From Gautieria morchelliformis (lineage: Eukaryota > Basidiomycota > Agaricomycetes > Gomphales > Gomphaceae): a DNA stretch of 64,000 nucleotides. The DNA is taken from assembly GCA_015179125.1 (NCBI GenBank), contig WHVA01000194.1:62001-126000 (forward strand), written 5' to 3'. A program made the position numbers and the translations under genes. Shown one piece after another: positions 42,621 to 54,470 of this stretch (positions within the stretch are counted from its first letter, which is position 1; the number at the start of each line of letters is the position of its first letter). Below the pieces are notes generated by a model that worked only from the letters and a program-made list of their open reading frames with translations, made no database searches and had not been told where the DNA came from.

Positions 42621-45514
42621 ATGTCAGCCACTCCAGGAGACCGAACTCCTGAGCCCTCGTCTCCGGCTAATACGGGCTCTCAGGATGGCAGTGCCAACGC
42701 TGATAAGGTATTCCTGGACTATCTGCGATCGAGGGGGTTCAGAAAAACCGAGCAAGCGATGCGGGAGGAGATGGAATCTGGCACTCCCAACGAAAACGCA
42801 AGGAACACCCGCTCCAGAAACAAGACACAGGTGAATCCCGCTGAGCTGGTCAAAAAGATTGCACCCCATGTCGCCTCCTCCAACATTGAGACAGGAAACG
42901 CTATGTCTGATGCTGAGCAAAGCCTGAATTTACTGGAAAGCGCTGTAGCAAGCATGCCTGGAACACCCGGGCTAGCCAAACTACTAGCGAGCTTGGGTGC
43001 TACCGGAGCGGAAGAGGCGCTTTCGTTGGACCCCACGGACAAGGCGGAAGGTTTTAGGGACTTAGAGATGTGGGTAGACGGATCGCTGGACATGTATAAG
43101 GTACGTGTCCTTTCGAGTCCTCTGAGACAAGATCGTTTACTAGGTCAAGCCTGAGTTCCTACCAATCTTATTCCCAATATTTGTCCATTTCTACCTTGAC
43201 TTGATTGAATTCGGATTTAAAGATGCAGGTTAGCAACTGTGCACACACACTGCAGCCTTTAAGCGTTTCCTGATTATTTCTGCAGCAATTGCTTTCTTCG
43301 ACACTTATTCTACATCCTTGTCACCTTCCCACGCTAGTACACTTCATCACTTAGCCACCCTCTTACTCCCCGCCCATGTCCAAAGTGACGAGCTCGCTCA
43401 GAGATACCGGAACGAGAAATATGCTGTGCGGATGAGTCGGTCAGGTTTTGGCCTTCTCATTGGCTGGTTAACCGAAGGTTCAGGAGGGGAGGCACCTGGC
43501 GCTGGGCACGGCTTTGCTGGTGAAAGAGGTAGACGGGGTCGAGCAGCCGTAATGCGAGTTGTGAACAACCATGTACAGTTTGATGGTGGGCACAGCATTC
43601 TTGTCCACAATTGACATTGACATGGTATTAGTGACGGCGTCTAACTCAGCTTCAATTACTGCCAATGCCTGGGAGGAATCAACTGGCTTGTTGTCTGCTT
43701 TGACGCAAGTCAATGGTACATCAGAAACCTCTCGAGCAATGGATCCGCAGGCTTTCAACGCATCTCGCGGTGATTTGAAGCTTGGACCTTCACCTGTTAA
43801 CGACGCTCTGCGCCAAGAGGCAGACCGACGGCTCAGAGAGCAGCAAATGAATGGTTTCGATCCCGAAGTGAGCGGAGGACCTCAGTATGACCTGCCTTTC
43901 CCATTCGGCGTGACCCCTGCGGGTATTGTAGCCCCGTCTGCGAACGAGCTCCTTCCGCGACCACCTCAATTCCGTACTGTTGACATACAGCGAGAAATGG
44001 ACAGAGTTAGAGATGCACGGAAGCGCATCAAGCTGGATCCGTCATCGCTTTCTGGTGATATAGACGTCCATGGATTCGATAAACAGTCAACGGCGGCTCG
44101 CGCCAAGGCTTTGCCAAGCATTTGCGCTTACACGCTACACGATGCTGCTGATGGGTGCGTTGATACCGACGTGGTATTCAAGGGAAGGCCGCTGGCTGAC
44201 AATATTATCAAAATATTGCAAGGGTTCCTTGCTCCACGTTTTCTGCAGATTCTACGCTGATGGCAGCCGGGTTTTCCGAAAGCTATATAAGACTGTTCAG
44301 TTTGAAACAAGAGAAGCTGAGGGGTATGCGTAGTGACTTTCAGGAATCCACTATTCGAGATAGTGAGTTGAGTTAACCACCTGAAGCAACTATTTCTGTT
44401 GACTCATCACTCTGTCGTAGGTGCATCGCTTCGTAGAGTGAGGGAGAAAATCGGCAGCACTACACGCAAATTGATTGGACACAGTGGACCTGTTTACTCG
44501 GTGTCGTTTGATCCTCTCAGCGGCTCAGCAGCTCCTCCTCGGTACCTTCTCTCTTCCTCGGCCGATTCCACTGCCCGTCTGTGGTCGATGGATACATTGA
44601 CTAACGTTGTCGCTTATCGAGGTCACCAAGGCCCAGTCTGGGACGCACAGTGGAGTCCAATGGGGATTTACTTTGCCACAGGAAGCAGGGATCGAACAGC
44701 CAGGCTGTGGTCCACAGAACGGGTATCGGCGCTTCGGGTCTACGCTGGACATCTGAGCGATGTCGAGGTGAGTTGTATTTCAGCTTTTGCAATAAGCTGT
44801 TGACATGGCTGAGAATAGTGTGTTCGCTTCCATCCAAATTCCTTATACTTGGCGACGGGCTCAAACGACTGGACCTGTCGGTTGTGGGACGTTCAGAAGG
44901 GTACATGTCTACGCGTCTTTGTAGGTCATCAAGGTGCAATTTCATCACTAGCTATGAGTCCCGATGGACGATATCTCGCCAGCGCAGGTTAGGTTCAGTA
45001 CTGATGTGCACGTAATCTTGCTGATTGAGAACGCTAGGCGAAGATCTTGCCATCAATCTATGGGACCTTGGTTCTGGGCGCAGAATCAAGAAAATGACTG
45101 GACATACTGCTTCCATCTACTCGCTTGCATTCAGTGCAGAATCGTCCCTACTAGTAAGTGGTGGTTCCGACTGGACTGTGCGCTGTTGGGACGTCAAGAG
45201 TTCCGGGGGACTTCCAGCTAAATCAAATAGCAATGACGAGCTGGATGGCTTTGGGCTGGGTACTCATCGATCGAATGGAATCCATGACAGCGGCGTGTTA
45301 CCTCTGGGAGGGATATCCGACGCCGAAGAAGAAAATATGGAAACGTGCGTTGAGTGCTTTTTTTAAAATATGATAGAGACTGAATTTGTCTTGGCATAGT
45401 ACTGATTTGTTGTCCACTTTCCCTACCAAACGAACGCCCATCATCAATGTTCAATTCACGCCTCGCAATCTATGCCTGGTTTCTGGACCGTTTTTGTCAC
45501 CCGATCAGCTGTAA
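42621..45514 (+). CDS. TAF5: Transcription initiation factor TFIID subunit 5 (TAF5), WD40
   Basis: TAF5 is a scaffold of TFIID and, in fungi, SAGA, acting in the nucleus. Nine exons fit: 42621-43100, 43150-43228, 43286-43585, 43650-44154, 44223-44362, 44421-44767, 44819-44987, 45038-45344, 45400-45514, giving 813 residues, close to yeast TAF5 (about 800). A LisH-like start (VFLDYLRSRGFRKTEQAMR) is followed by the TAF5 NTD2 domain (PEFLPILFPIFVHFYLDLI), the conserved WEESTGLLSALTQVNG block, and at least six WD40 repeats (GHSGPVYSVSFDP, STARLWSMD, NDWTCRLWDV, INLWDLGSGRRI, DWTVRCWDVKS). The start is the first ATG in the LisH frame. It converges with MDV1 on the other strand. Confidence 0.93.
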
Positions 45515-45754
45515 GCAGCGAGGAAAGTTCGTCCTAAACCCTCGCCACCCACAGTGTTTTCTTTTCTTTTTTGCCCCCGTCACTTGTATCTGCTATTTGT
45601 ATTGTCTGACACCTGAGGAGGCTGGGGTTCCTGAACATTCAAAAGCTCTTGCGTCATAAATCATCGCTTAGCGTACTATCTTTTAAACCATGAAAATTTA
45701 TGCAGGCTTATGTAAATAAGTGTATGTATCAATGATGACCCATTGCATTGACAA

Positions 45755-48380
45755 CTACAAGGCCCAAATTTTCACAATGGCATCTCTCCCACCGGACGCC
45801 ATGAATTTGTCCATGTATCGCACTCGTTCAATGGGACTGGTATGACCGTTAGTGTTTAATGTTGAATGTTGCATGGTTGTGCGGTTGTATATCTAAGATT
45901 GCAAAAAGAGGTCCACTGTCATTATATCGCGGTGGATATTATGTCCTCACCTTAATGCCGTTTTCCCCCGCGCATGCTACTACCTTCCGAGTGTCGAATT
46001 GTAAAGATGTGACGCCATGGTCGTACCTTAGGGTTTCGAAGAACCCGCCAGTCCGGATGTCCCATATCTGATCATTAGAGCATTGGTGGCTTAACCAGGA
46101 AGAGACATTAGAAAATACCCTGATGGTCTTGTCCAAGCTACCACTGACAATCTGGAATGTGTCGATGTCACAAGCGACGCAAGTCACGGGACCAGTGTGC
46201 CCCATGAGAGTTCGCGAGACGGACCCAGTCCGCACTGCGTGGCTTTCATTAGTCCGGGAAGAAAAGTCTCGACATCAACGCAGCACTGACTGTCCCACAT
46301 CCTGACAGCCCCGTCACCGCTGCCGCTGATGAGGCCCTCATACACTATTTGTAGACCGCCAACAAAGTCCTCGTACATATCCCAACTGCCGTCGGCGTAT
46401 GGAGGCGTAGGCACCGAAAACACCCCTGCCGCAGCTGCAGCACCTTTGATGAGACTGGGAGCAATACCAGAAGCACTCAAAGGTGCATAAAACGACTGAG
46501 TGGATGCAGGATGAGCAATGGCCCAAAGAATGTCCATAGCGAGGACACATTGGCCCGTGTTCATGTCCCATTGACGTATAGTCTTGTCGGAAGCCCCTGT
46601 AACCTGGGTCAAGAAAAGCGGACGGTGAAGAGTGAACGACGCATATTGAGTGCAGAATGTCCTTACCAATACATTGCCTTCGAAGAACAGTGAAGAGACT
46701 GATTGACTGTGTCCTTGTAAAGTTTTGACGCACCCATCGCCATTACGAGACGAGCCATCTAGTGCCGCCGCATCCCTGATGACGGAGTTAGAGCTCTGGC
46801 CAACTTTATCGGCATGCATGGCTTCATTCTCATAGCCCTCAACTAAACGAAGATCCCAGATGTGCACATCTGCATCCGCACCACCAGTAAGACAGAGCTG
46901 GTCCTCCACCTGTAAGCATTTAACAACTCCACGGTGCCCTGTGAGGCGCCCCACATCTTCACCAGAGCATAGATCCCATAGACGAACGGTTTCATCCTGA
47001 GATGTTGTTACCAGAAATCCATATGGTTCATTAAAGTCGAGAGCGGTGATCGGTGCAGTGTGAGACGATAACGTCTATAGGCCAACAAAATGTCAGATCG
47101 TTTAGTCCTTTGACTGGTGAGCCCACCATGAAGGCCACACCCGGGGGTAGTTCATGATGCTCAGATGGGAGGAAGGCCGGGCCTGATATGCGTCTTCATA
47201 TTAGGAAGTTATACTTGAAAATTTAAATCACCTCGTCGCCTTCGAGATGTCATCGGAGGTTGCAAGTCCGTGGTAGATGAAGAATGTGATCTTTGTTCGA
47301 ATCTCTCGCGTTCACGTACGCCCTCAACTTGCGGAAAGCATTATATTGGTTAGAAAAGTGCAAGGAGACCGAAAACGCACGCTCATCATCAAGCTCGAGC
47401 TCATCTTCCTGAAGTTTGAGAAGGTCTTGCTCTAAGCGGTTTCGAATGGCATCCAGCGCCGTTATTTTGTGAGTGATCTCAGATATCTCTGAGCTGATTA
47501 GTGTCTTAGGGACGGTAAACGTGAAATCTAACGGCATAGGATTGATGATGCTCACTCGACGAACATGGCTGTTTTCCTTGTCCCGAATAATCTCGTCAGT
47601 CTGGCGCTCAAGCTCTTCCTTCCCGAAGGCTATTCCTGCGCCGAGACTTTGCCTGCCTCGCCGTTTCGGCTTCCATTTACCCTTTTTCTTGCCGATGAGG
47701 ACGACATCGTCTCCTTCACTGGCCTCGGCTTCCACCAGATCCTCGTCCAACAAACCTCGAACATTACTACCCAATTTCTTCAGCCCCAGGGGACCTACGT
47801 CAACATTCCGAGCCTGCCGCCGCCGCATCTTACCCTTGGTCGCGCTAGGCATGGTAGCCTTGAAACCACGCAGAAGACTAACGTCGGATGCGATGCCTTC
47901 TGGTTCGGGTACATCTTCTCGCAGAAGCTCAGGTGCAGCTTCAACGATTTGGAGGTCGCGAGACGTGACGCGACGCGACCGAAGACTCAGACGCATAGGA
48001 GACCGACCCAATGTGGCAAAGCCGAGCTGGTGGGATGCACCACCAGCCCTGCCGTCATTGCGTCGCGATGAGGATGCAGCAGCAGCATTCATCATGCGTG
48101 GTGTCATGATAACGGGAGCGACTGGATGCAAGTGTGATTTTATAAAAGGAAAGGAAAGAAGTGGCGACGTACGGTCAGCAAGGATCCTGGTCGAGTCGGT
48201 CTTCCTGTGGCTGAAGGGCGCGAACATAGCCCTGGACATGATTTCCAGCTTTCCTGCAACAGCAGAAGATTGGCTAGAGGACGCTGTAGTCGACGAGCTG
48301 GGCTCTGCCATAGAATCCAACGCATTGCGAAGATGTCCGCCTTGTGTAGGATTCGAAGGCCCGTGTGAGCTTGAGCTCAT
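45755..48380 (-). CDS. MDV1: Mitochondrial division WD40 adaptor, Mdv1/Caf4 family
   Basis: Mdv1 links Fis1 on the mitochondrial outer membrane to the dynamin Dnm1 for fission. Exons on the minus strand: 48380-48173, 48121-47381, 47327-47232, 47182-47127, 47074-46667, 46603-46291, 46234-46119, 46067-45951, 45892-45755, 730 residues (yeast Mdv1 714). The N-terminal half is disordered and basic. A coiled coil (residues about 270-320) ends with LLKLQEDELELDDE, a hallmark of the family, then ELPPGVAFM and seven WD40 repeats (TALDFNEPYGFLVTTSQDET, DADVHIWDLR, SDKTIRQWDM, SGDGAVRMWD, SLDKTIR, IWDIRTGG, GGRDAIVKIWAL at the C-terminus). The 48122-48172 intron is in frame either way. Confidence 0.93.
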
Positions 48381-48451
48381 TGAGAGGCAAACAAGTTGTA
48401 CGCGGCTGCCGCGAACTTATATATATATTCCCACGACCGCCAACTATATTT

Positions 48452-49225
48452 CTAAAACGATAGTACAGGTGGTGCTCCCAAACGCCCAGCCATGGCTTCC
48501 AGCTCCCCTACAGCGTCTTCGAGCTCCCCTCCTTGCGCAACATCCACCTTGACCACTTCTCTGTCGAAGATACGGGACGTAGTCTGCAGAAGAGCCTCCA
48601 CATCCGCCTGCATCGAAACCGGACGTCCCACAGCATCAGCCACACAACCCGCCTTCACATCCGCTAAGCCGCATGCTACCACTTGGTTGAACCAAGCCAA
48701 GGGTTCCCGGGTGGTGTTATAGGCAAAGCCGTGGCTCGTCAGGCGATGTCGGACCTGCACACCTATGGAGGCGATTTTGACATCTGGGGCCAAGAATACG
48801 CCCGTGTTGTCCGAGTCGATGCTGACTATACCATAGCGACGGAGAAAATGCTCTTTCAACATTGTCTGCAACTTGCAAATATACTCGGCGATAGACAGGC
48901 GCATCCTCCCCAAATCGAACAAGGGATATCCCACAACCTGACCTGGGCCATGATAAGTCGTCTGGCCGCCGCGTCGAGTGGCGACAAAGTCTGCACCGAG
49001 ATGGCGCAACCGGAGAGACTCTTCATTGACCTCTGAATCATTCTGCCTGCGGCCAGCGGTGTAAACAGGACGATGTTGTAGTAGTAATAATATGTCTTGA
49101 TGTGAGCGTGGGGAGGCGCGCCTCTGACGTAGCTGAAGCTCGTGGATCTGCTGCTGAAGGGAAAGTGTTGGTGCATACGGAAGTGGTTGAGGGAATATGT
49201 GATACACTATGGGACGCAATGCCAT
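48452..49225 (-). CDS. LIP2: Octanoyl-[acyl carrier protein]:protein octanoyltransferase (LipB/Lip2)
   Basis: It transfers octanoate from mitochondrial acyl carrier protein to lipoyl domains of 2-oxoacid dehydrogenases and glycine cleavage H protein, the first step of lipoate synthesis. A single exon of 257 residues, typical for the family. LipB motifs are visible: RRGGQTTYHGPGQVVGYPL (about residues 85-103), KIASIGVQVRHRLTSHGFAYN with the active-site Lys, and the catalytic Cys in VVACGL. The C-terminus is a short acidic helix. Just downstream of MDV1's start on the same strand (71 bp apart). Functionally linked to NFU1 at 56427-57309, which supports lipoate synthase. Confidence 0.94.
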   Translation of the reverse strand: MALRPIVYHIFPQPLPYAPTLSLQQQIHELQLRQRRASPRSHQDILLLLQHRPVYTAGRRQNDSEVNEESLRLRHLGADFVATRRGGQTTYHGPGQVVGYPLFDLGRMRLSIAEYICKLQTMLKEHFLRRYGIVSIDSDNTGVFLAPDVKIASIGVQVRHRLTSHGFAYNTTREPLAWFNQVVACGLADVKAGCVADAVGRPVSMQADVEALLQTTSRIFDREVVKVDVAQGGELEDAVGELEAMAGRLGAPPVLSF

Positions 49226-49359
49226 GGCAATATCGGAGCGTCTAAGCTGCGTGGTGAGTATTCTCTATTCGAATTTGCCGCGTGTAGCTATGATCCACCG
49301 CAATTGCACTTGACAATGCCATTACCTTTGGTTGTATACCATTTTAACAATTATTCCAA

Positions 49360-50399
49360 TTACATGCTTTTTTCAGCCTTAGAGTTATTATGAGCCGTGA
49401 CTTCTCGAGTGATTAGTTGGGTAGCTCCTCCCCCACCCAAAGTCAATGACAAGGTCAATGCCATGTGGTCGCAAGTCGTATGTGCGTCGTAAGAATGGAG
49501 CCTTGACTTTTTCCAAAGCCGTTTCGTTTTTGGCATCAGTAACGTGCGCTGGGTGGTCGGCCGCAGGGTGTCCGCCATTGAAAGGAAAGGCTGAAAATGT
49601 CGGAAATGGTGAAAGAATCGAGAAAGGCCAAGACCAGATCCCAGGAGTGCTCCTAGGTGGTGACTCTCGGATACTCCCCTCATCTCCCCCTCCTCGTCTG
49701 ACCGCGATTCATTTTTTGTCGTCATCCGCAGTATCCAAACATTCGCCATGCGTCTGGTTTCTGAAGCCTCATCAGGCTGCTCCAGACCCGGTTTTGACGG
49801 CAACTCAGCTTCTTGTGCGACTAATACCTGCTGAGATTTTGTGGCACCCAGCGTGCGGGAAAGACTGGTCAGCTGCCAGAGGGTGATATTATATGGGTCA
49901 AAGAGATGCCCGCCCGACAGATCGCACCAACATCGATCTGACAGCGTCGCCAACCTAGGTACAGGAAGTAGTTGCGACGCCTGCAATGTGTTTTCATCCG
50001 AAACGGAGGCGTTGGGAAGATATAGAAGCGGCGAAGAAGTTACGTTGGTGAATGAAGCCTGGAGTAGAGCACGGGTCGGTACGGGCTGCCAGTAGCACGA
50101 AGACGTGAACAGAGCTGTAAGCAGAACGATACAATAGAAACTAAGTGACAACATAAGTAAGAAGGACGCTCTGAATAGCACAGTAACCTTACCATGGCCG
50201 TGCGTGTAGTGTGAGTGAGAAAAAGAACAGAAAAAGGAAATACGGCGAGGCAGTGGGCAAAGGCAGCAATAGTAGCGGCAGAAACCAGCGGGTGCACCTG
50301 AGAGATAATTAGCTGGGGATCTGCGTACGTCAGACTTGGGTTACTCACCACATTGAACTCGAAGAATAAGTAGGTCGTATTTATGTATTGTGTCGCCAA
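49360..50399 (-). CDS. Unrecognised membrane protein
   Basis: Three exons fit: 50399-50349, 50297-50188 and 50140-49360, 313 residues; the second donor (AAG before GTTACT) is weak, so that junction is uncertain. Two hydrophobic segments are clear: about residues 20-45 (SAATIAAFAHCLAVFPFSVLFL) and about 54-72 (SFYCIVLLTALFTSS). After these comes a predicted lumenal or extracellular part with WCDLSGGHLFDPYNITLWQ, which looks conserved-type (N-glycosylation site NIT), then a polar tail with no motif. The C-terminal 70 residues may include missed intron. No family recognised. Confidence 0.55.
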
Positions 50400-50588
50400 A
50401 AGGCGTGTTGTGCGTGCGATCTCCGCCGGGCGCTCAAACGCTCAAGGTTCGGTGAGAATCCTTTGGAAATAACAAACTTTCTGCATTCTAGTAAAGTAAA
50501 TGATGCTAGATTTTACGCATGTTTTTGCCGTGTCTAATTAACCCCATCTGAACCGAGGTCTGAGATCATGCCGTCAGCACATCTCCAC

Positions 50589-51592
50589 TCAAGACTTGGC
50601 AGGCTCAGATGAAGACTCCAACGGAGGCGGACCCTCAGAGTCGGAGTCATCTCCCTCCGCATCAGCAGTGTCTTCATCCCCTGCAGAGCCGGGCATGCCA
50701 CCACCCGCGCCACCCATGCTTGCCATCATCTGGATATAACGTGAACGAATGGTCGCAAACATTATGCAATAAGCTGACCTGTTCAAAATCTGGACCTCCC
50801 ATGCCGCCCATGCCTCCCATGCCGCCCATGCCGCTCATGCCTCCCATGCCACCCATTCCCCCCATGCCACCCATGCCACCCATGCCACCCATACCGCCCA
50901 TACCTCCCATGCCTCCCATCATGCCATCCATGTCATCATCTTTGATGACCTCACCATCCTGCTCATCCTCGTCTACCCACTGCTCACTAGTAAATAACCT
51001 TGCAGGGTCAAGCGTTGACGTATTTGACATACCTTGCTGAAGTCTGTCCTGAGGAAGGGACGCTTGGCCTTGTCCTTTGTAAGCCGAGGCCAGAATTCTC
51101 CCTTTGTCTCTTTTTTGCGAAGGATGAGCGCCAGATGGCGAGTGGTTAGGCGCTTAGAAGATAGCTATGTAGAGAAGAAAAAGTTAAGACGTCACTGTAA
51201 AGCAGAGGCGGCATAACAGACATCTGGGACAATTTCATCGAAAAAATCCAACTTGAACGCGTATTCTCGTGCATCTACTGAACTGTGACAGAACATTTAT
51301 ATGTGGCAAGAGAGGGTGGCCTGATCTAGGTAGGACTCACCTCCCAGCCTTGGCTTTAAAGGACATGCTCGAGGGCTGCAGGTCAAGCTCTAGGCTAGAC
51401 TCAATAAGCTCTGGAAGGTTGACCGTCAAGTAGACAATGTTCTGCAGGAGTGGCAAGAAAGACGGGTAATACAAAGTCGAATACGTTAGCTTTGGATATC
51501 CCAAGTCTAAACAAGTCAAGAGGAACCTTTTCGGCCTCAGACTGTGAGCTTCTCTGAGCCCATAGAACTTCAGGGTGAGTGCTGGTAGACAT
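50589..51592 (-). CDS. SBA1: Hsp90 co-chaperone p23/Sba1
   Basis: p23 binds the ATP-closed Hsp90 dimer and slows ATP turnover. Six exons: 51592-51527, 51441-51341, 51282-51222, 51164-51033, 50979-50779, 50729-50589, 233 residues (yeast Sba1 216). The CS domain starts MSTSTHPEVLWAQRSS, NIVYLTVNLPEL, and shows AFKLDFFDEIVPD and the p23 signature LILRKKETKGEFWPRLTK with DFSKWVDEDEQ. The tail is a run of about fourteen Gly-Gly-Met units (residues about 148-190) followed by an acidic, serine-rich end. The GGM run is longer than the GGM-containing tail I expect in fungal Sba1. The gene upstream, nitronate monooxygenase, is divergent. Confidence 0.94.
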
Positions 51593-52333
51593 GATGAGGA
51601 AAAGAAGGTAAGGTGAACGACCAAGAAAGCTTAGAGTTTCAATCTCCGCGTTCAACAATCAAGAACAGTCTCGAACTTTCGACGCTTGTTTCAGCTCCTA
51701 TGAGCAAACATTCCTTTCGGCACTGAACGTATAATTTCGTGCAGAGCATACACTACGACACCATTATTTCACGGCAAATTGACTCTGGCTGGCCGCTTGC
51801 TTCGCTCTGGCCGCCTCCGAAGTGTTATAACTAGGTTCTTCGCCACGCGCCCGATGCGTTATATAAAGTTGAGCACCATTTCTGCACGTAACATGGACCG
51901 AGCCTCTTCGCGTCCAAGGGACATTCTCTAATTCGGCGTGCGGGAGCGGTATCGTCATCATGATGAGGTTATAAAATTATCTCACGACTTATGCTGGGCA
52001 GGTGACGCCTGAAAATAAAAGTAGTCCGCAATGAGCTGCCCTGCTCGGGGCTACTCAGTGATGCATATGGCTGGGCAGGCTCAACCCCCGGACCTGTTCC
52101 ACCAAGCTGGCAATTAGTGCTCTGTTTGTGCAGAGCACTCGAACGTTACTTAAGAGTAAACAAGACAATTGAAGCGCACTTTGTCGAAAACGTCCGTTGG
52201 ACTGCGGGGACAAGCTCGGGTACACATATGCACGTGATGACGTGACCGGGTTCGGTATCATTTTGTGCCGGAATTTCCAAAATTGTCTATATATACCAAG
52301 TGTCCGAACTACACACTCAACTTCACAGGCAAC
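51593..52333. other. Divergent intergenic region between SBA1 and nitronate monooxygenase
   Basis: 741 bp holding both promoters. A 65-codon minus-strand ORF (51764-51961) has no recognisable feature and is not called. TATATATA lies near 52290, 44 bp before the monooxygenase ATG. Confidence 0.4.
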
Positions 52334-54072
52334 ATGCCGTCTTCACAGCCCATATTCAGTACGCCTCTCACTAAGGTAATCGTCCAAACATTCGCCTCTG
52401 ATGGACCTAGACCGATTCCTTTATCCAGATGTTCAACATCAACCACCCCGTTGTGCTAGCTGGTGCGACCAATACACGCAGCATGTCGTGGTAGTCCTGA
52501 ACAGTATGATCTAGGTATGAACGTCGCTGCAGGCCCCAGACTCGCAGCAGCCGTTACCAATGCTGGCGGTCGTGAGTTTCTTTCCCCTCAGCCCCAGAAT
52601 AATTCACAGAGACACGAGCATGCAGTGGGCGTCATTGGAGGTGTCAGACAAAGTCCTAAATTCTTGCAGGTTAACCAGGCGCTGTAACCCCAATCTATCT
52701 CATTTAACACATAACGTTGCCAGGAATGCATTGACGAACTAAAAGCGTCTCTGGAGAACAAGGATGCCCCCTTCGGTTAGCATCCTCTTCCCCGTGTCTG
52801 CAACTCATATTAATACCAGTCGCATAGGTGTCGACCTGCTCATTCCCCAAGTCGGCGGGAATGCAAGGAAGACCAATGTAAGCACCCGTCCTCGCAAATC
52901 ATAGTACTACACTGACGCCTCAATGCAAGTATGATTACACAGATGGGCAACTCCCCGAGCTGACTGATGTCATTATCAAGAGCGGTGCAGCTCTTTTCGT
53001 CTGTGCGGTGGGAGTACCTCCAAAGGAAATGGTCGACAAATTGCATGCAGCGAATATCCCCATTATGAAGTGAGTCTTCAACCGTCAACCCATGGGTGCA
53101 TTTACAATGTATCTTCAGTATGGTGGGACATCCCAAGGTAGTGCAGGTTGAAAGTCACCGTCCCGTCATCTGATCGGGTTATATAGCATGTTCCAAAGGC
53201 CTTAGCCCACGGAGTGGATATCATCTGCGCCCAGGTAAACTCGATTGATAAATAACGGGCAATGTACTCAAAATACCTTACAGGGAGGAGAGGGCGGTGG
53301 CCACACTGGCGACACCCCTTTCAGCATTCTCATTCCTGCATGTGTGGATTTGTGCAAGAACGCGAGGAGTCCCCTGACGGGCAAGCCAGTAATGGTGATT
53401 GCCGCAGGAGGTATTGCCGACGGACGAGGTCTTGCGGCCGCCTTATCGTGAGCCATCATACAGCCTATGTCTTTCCTATAAATAAACCATACTTTGAACA
53501 GGTATGGTGCGGCCGGCGTTTGGGTGGGGACTCGTTTCGTTGCTTCCGAAGAAGCAGGTGCCCCACCGAAACACAAACAGCTCGTGCTCAGTGCTGGCTA
53601 TGACGACGTGGCCAGGACGCTTCTTTATTCCGGTCGGCCGATGAGAGTTAGGCGTACTCCCTACGTCGCAGACTGGTACTACATTTCCATGCGTTCTGAC
53701 GATCGACAAATGTACTGACATACGCGCAAGGGAGGACAACCGGCAAAATGAGATCCTAGAGCTGATAAAGCAGGGGAAAATTCCACATGAGGTTGAATTA
53801 GAGAAGCACCCCGAAAAGTCTATTGTGGGACACATGTGGCTCATGGGGAAAGTAGCAGGCTCCATCCAGGTGAGATTTGTTCGTGGTGGCTATATCGCTG
53901 CCTTACGTTTTCAACAGGATATCAAGCCTGCGAAGGCAATGTGAGTTGCGGGGCTTATCGTATTTCACCTTGCTTAACGTCTTCTTTCCTCAGTGTGGAC
54001 GAGCTTGTCATGACCGCCGCATCGAGCCTAAGGAACGCCTCGAGTTTGATTGAAACGAAGGCGCGGTTGTGA
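52334..54072 (+). CDS. Nitronate monooxygenase (2-nitropropane dioxygenase family), FMN-dependent
   Basis: Members oxidise alkyl nitronates such as propionate-3-nitronate using FMN in a TIM barrel; fungi use them for detoxification. Fourteen short exons fit (52334-52375, 52429-52462, 52515-52571, 52626-52669, 52724-52775, 52828-52877, 52930-53069, 53119-53137, 53187-53234, 53284-53447, 53502-53675, 53731-53869, 53918-53940, 53994-54072), 354 residues. Family blocks: HPVVLAGMNVAAGPRLAAAVTNAGG, GVIGGVRQSP, GVDLLIPQVGG, HGVDIICAQGGEGGGHTGD (FMN phosphate region and the catalytic-site His), VMVAAGGIADGRGLAAAL-type loop, GAAGVWVGTRFVAS. The ATG is the first in frame after the TATA-like run. Confidence 0.9.
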
Positions 54073-54470
54073 TGAATTATGATACCATTATTGATAAGGT
54101 TACCCCCAGCCAACGGAGGTTTGTACTTTGATCTCGTGTACCCGTTATTGGAAGGAAGGGCACTGGTTTTGATATGGCCTAGCCGCCTGAGCACGTTAAA
54201 ACGAGCCTCCCTCATGTTGAGGCACGAGTTGGTGTTGTTATGCGCAAATGCTGCTGGCAGATGACCCCCTCCATTGATAAAGTTGGAGAGAGGCAATTTG
54301 ACTGCCAGTAGTAGAAGTGTGATGAGTCTCCATGGGTGAGTGCTCGAGTTTACGTCCTTCAATCAATATCCGCGGTGGCACGAAAGTATAATTATCTACT
54401 ACCACCGGTGTCTCTTTTTCTATTCATCTCCTCCCCCTCAGCATCCTCTTCTCTATTCTTCGCCCGTCTA

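Noticed and set aside
47473..48552. Long 359-codon plus-strand ORF over MDV1
   Set aside because: It mirrors the first MDV1 exon; the minus strand shows the family's coiled coil and joins seven WD40 exons in phase.
50609..51040. Plus-strand ORF with repeated Met-Pro-Pro units
   Set aside because: It is the antisense of the GGM repeat of p23/Sba1, whose exons and motifs are unmistakable.
51764..51961. 65-codon ORF between SBA1 and nitronate monooxygenase
   Set aside because: Short, no motif, no splice or context support.
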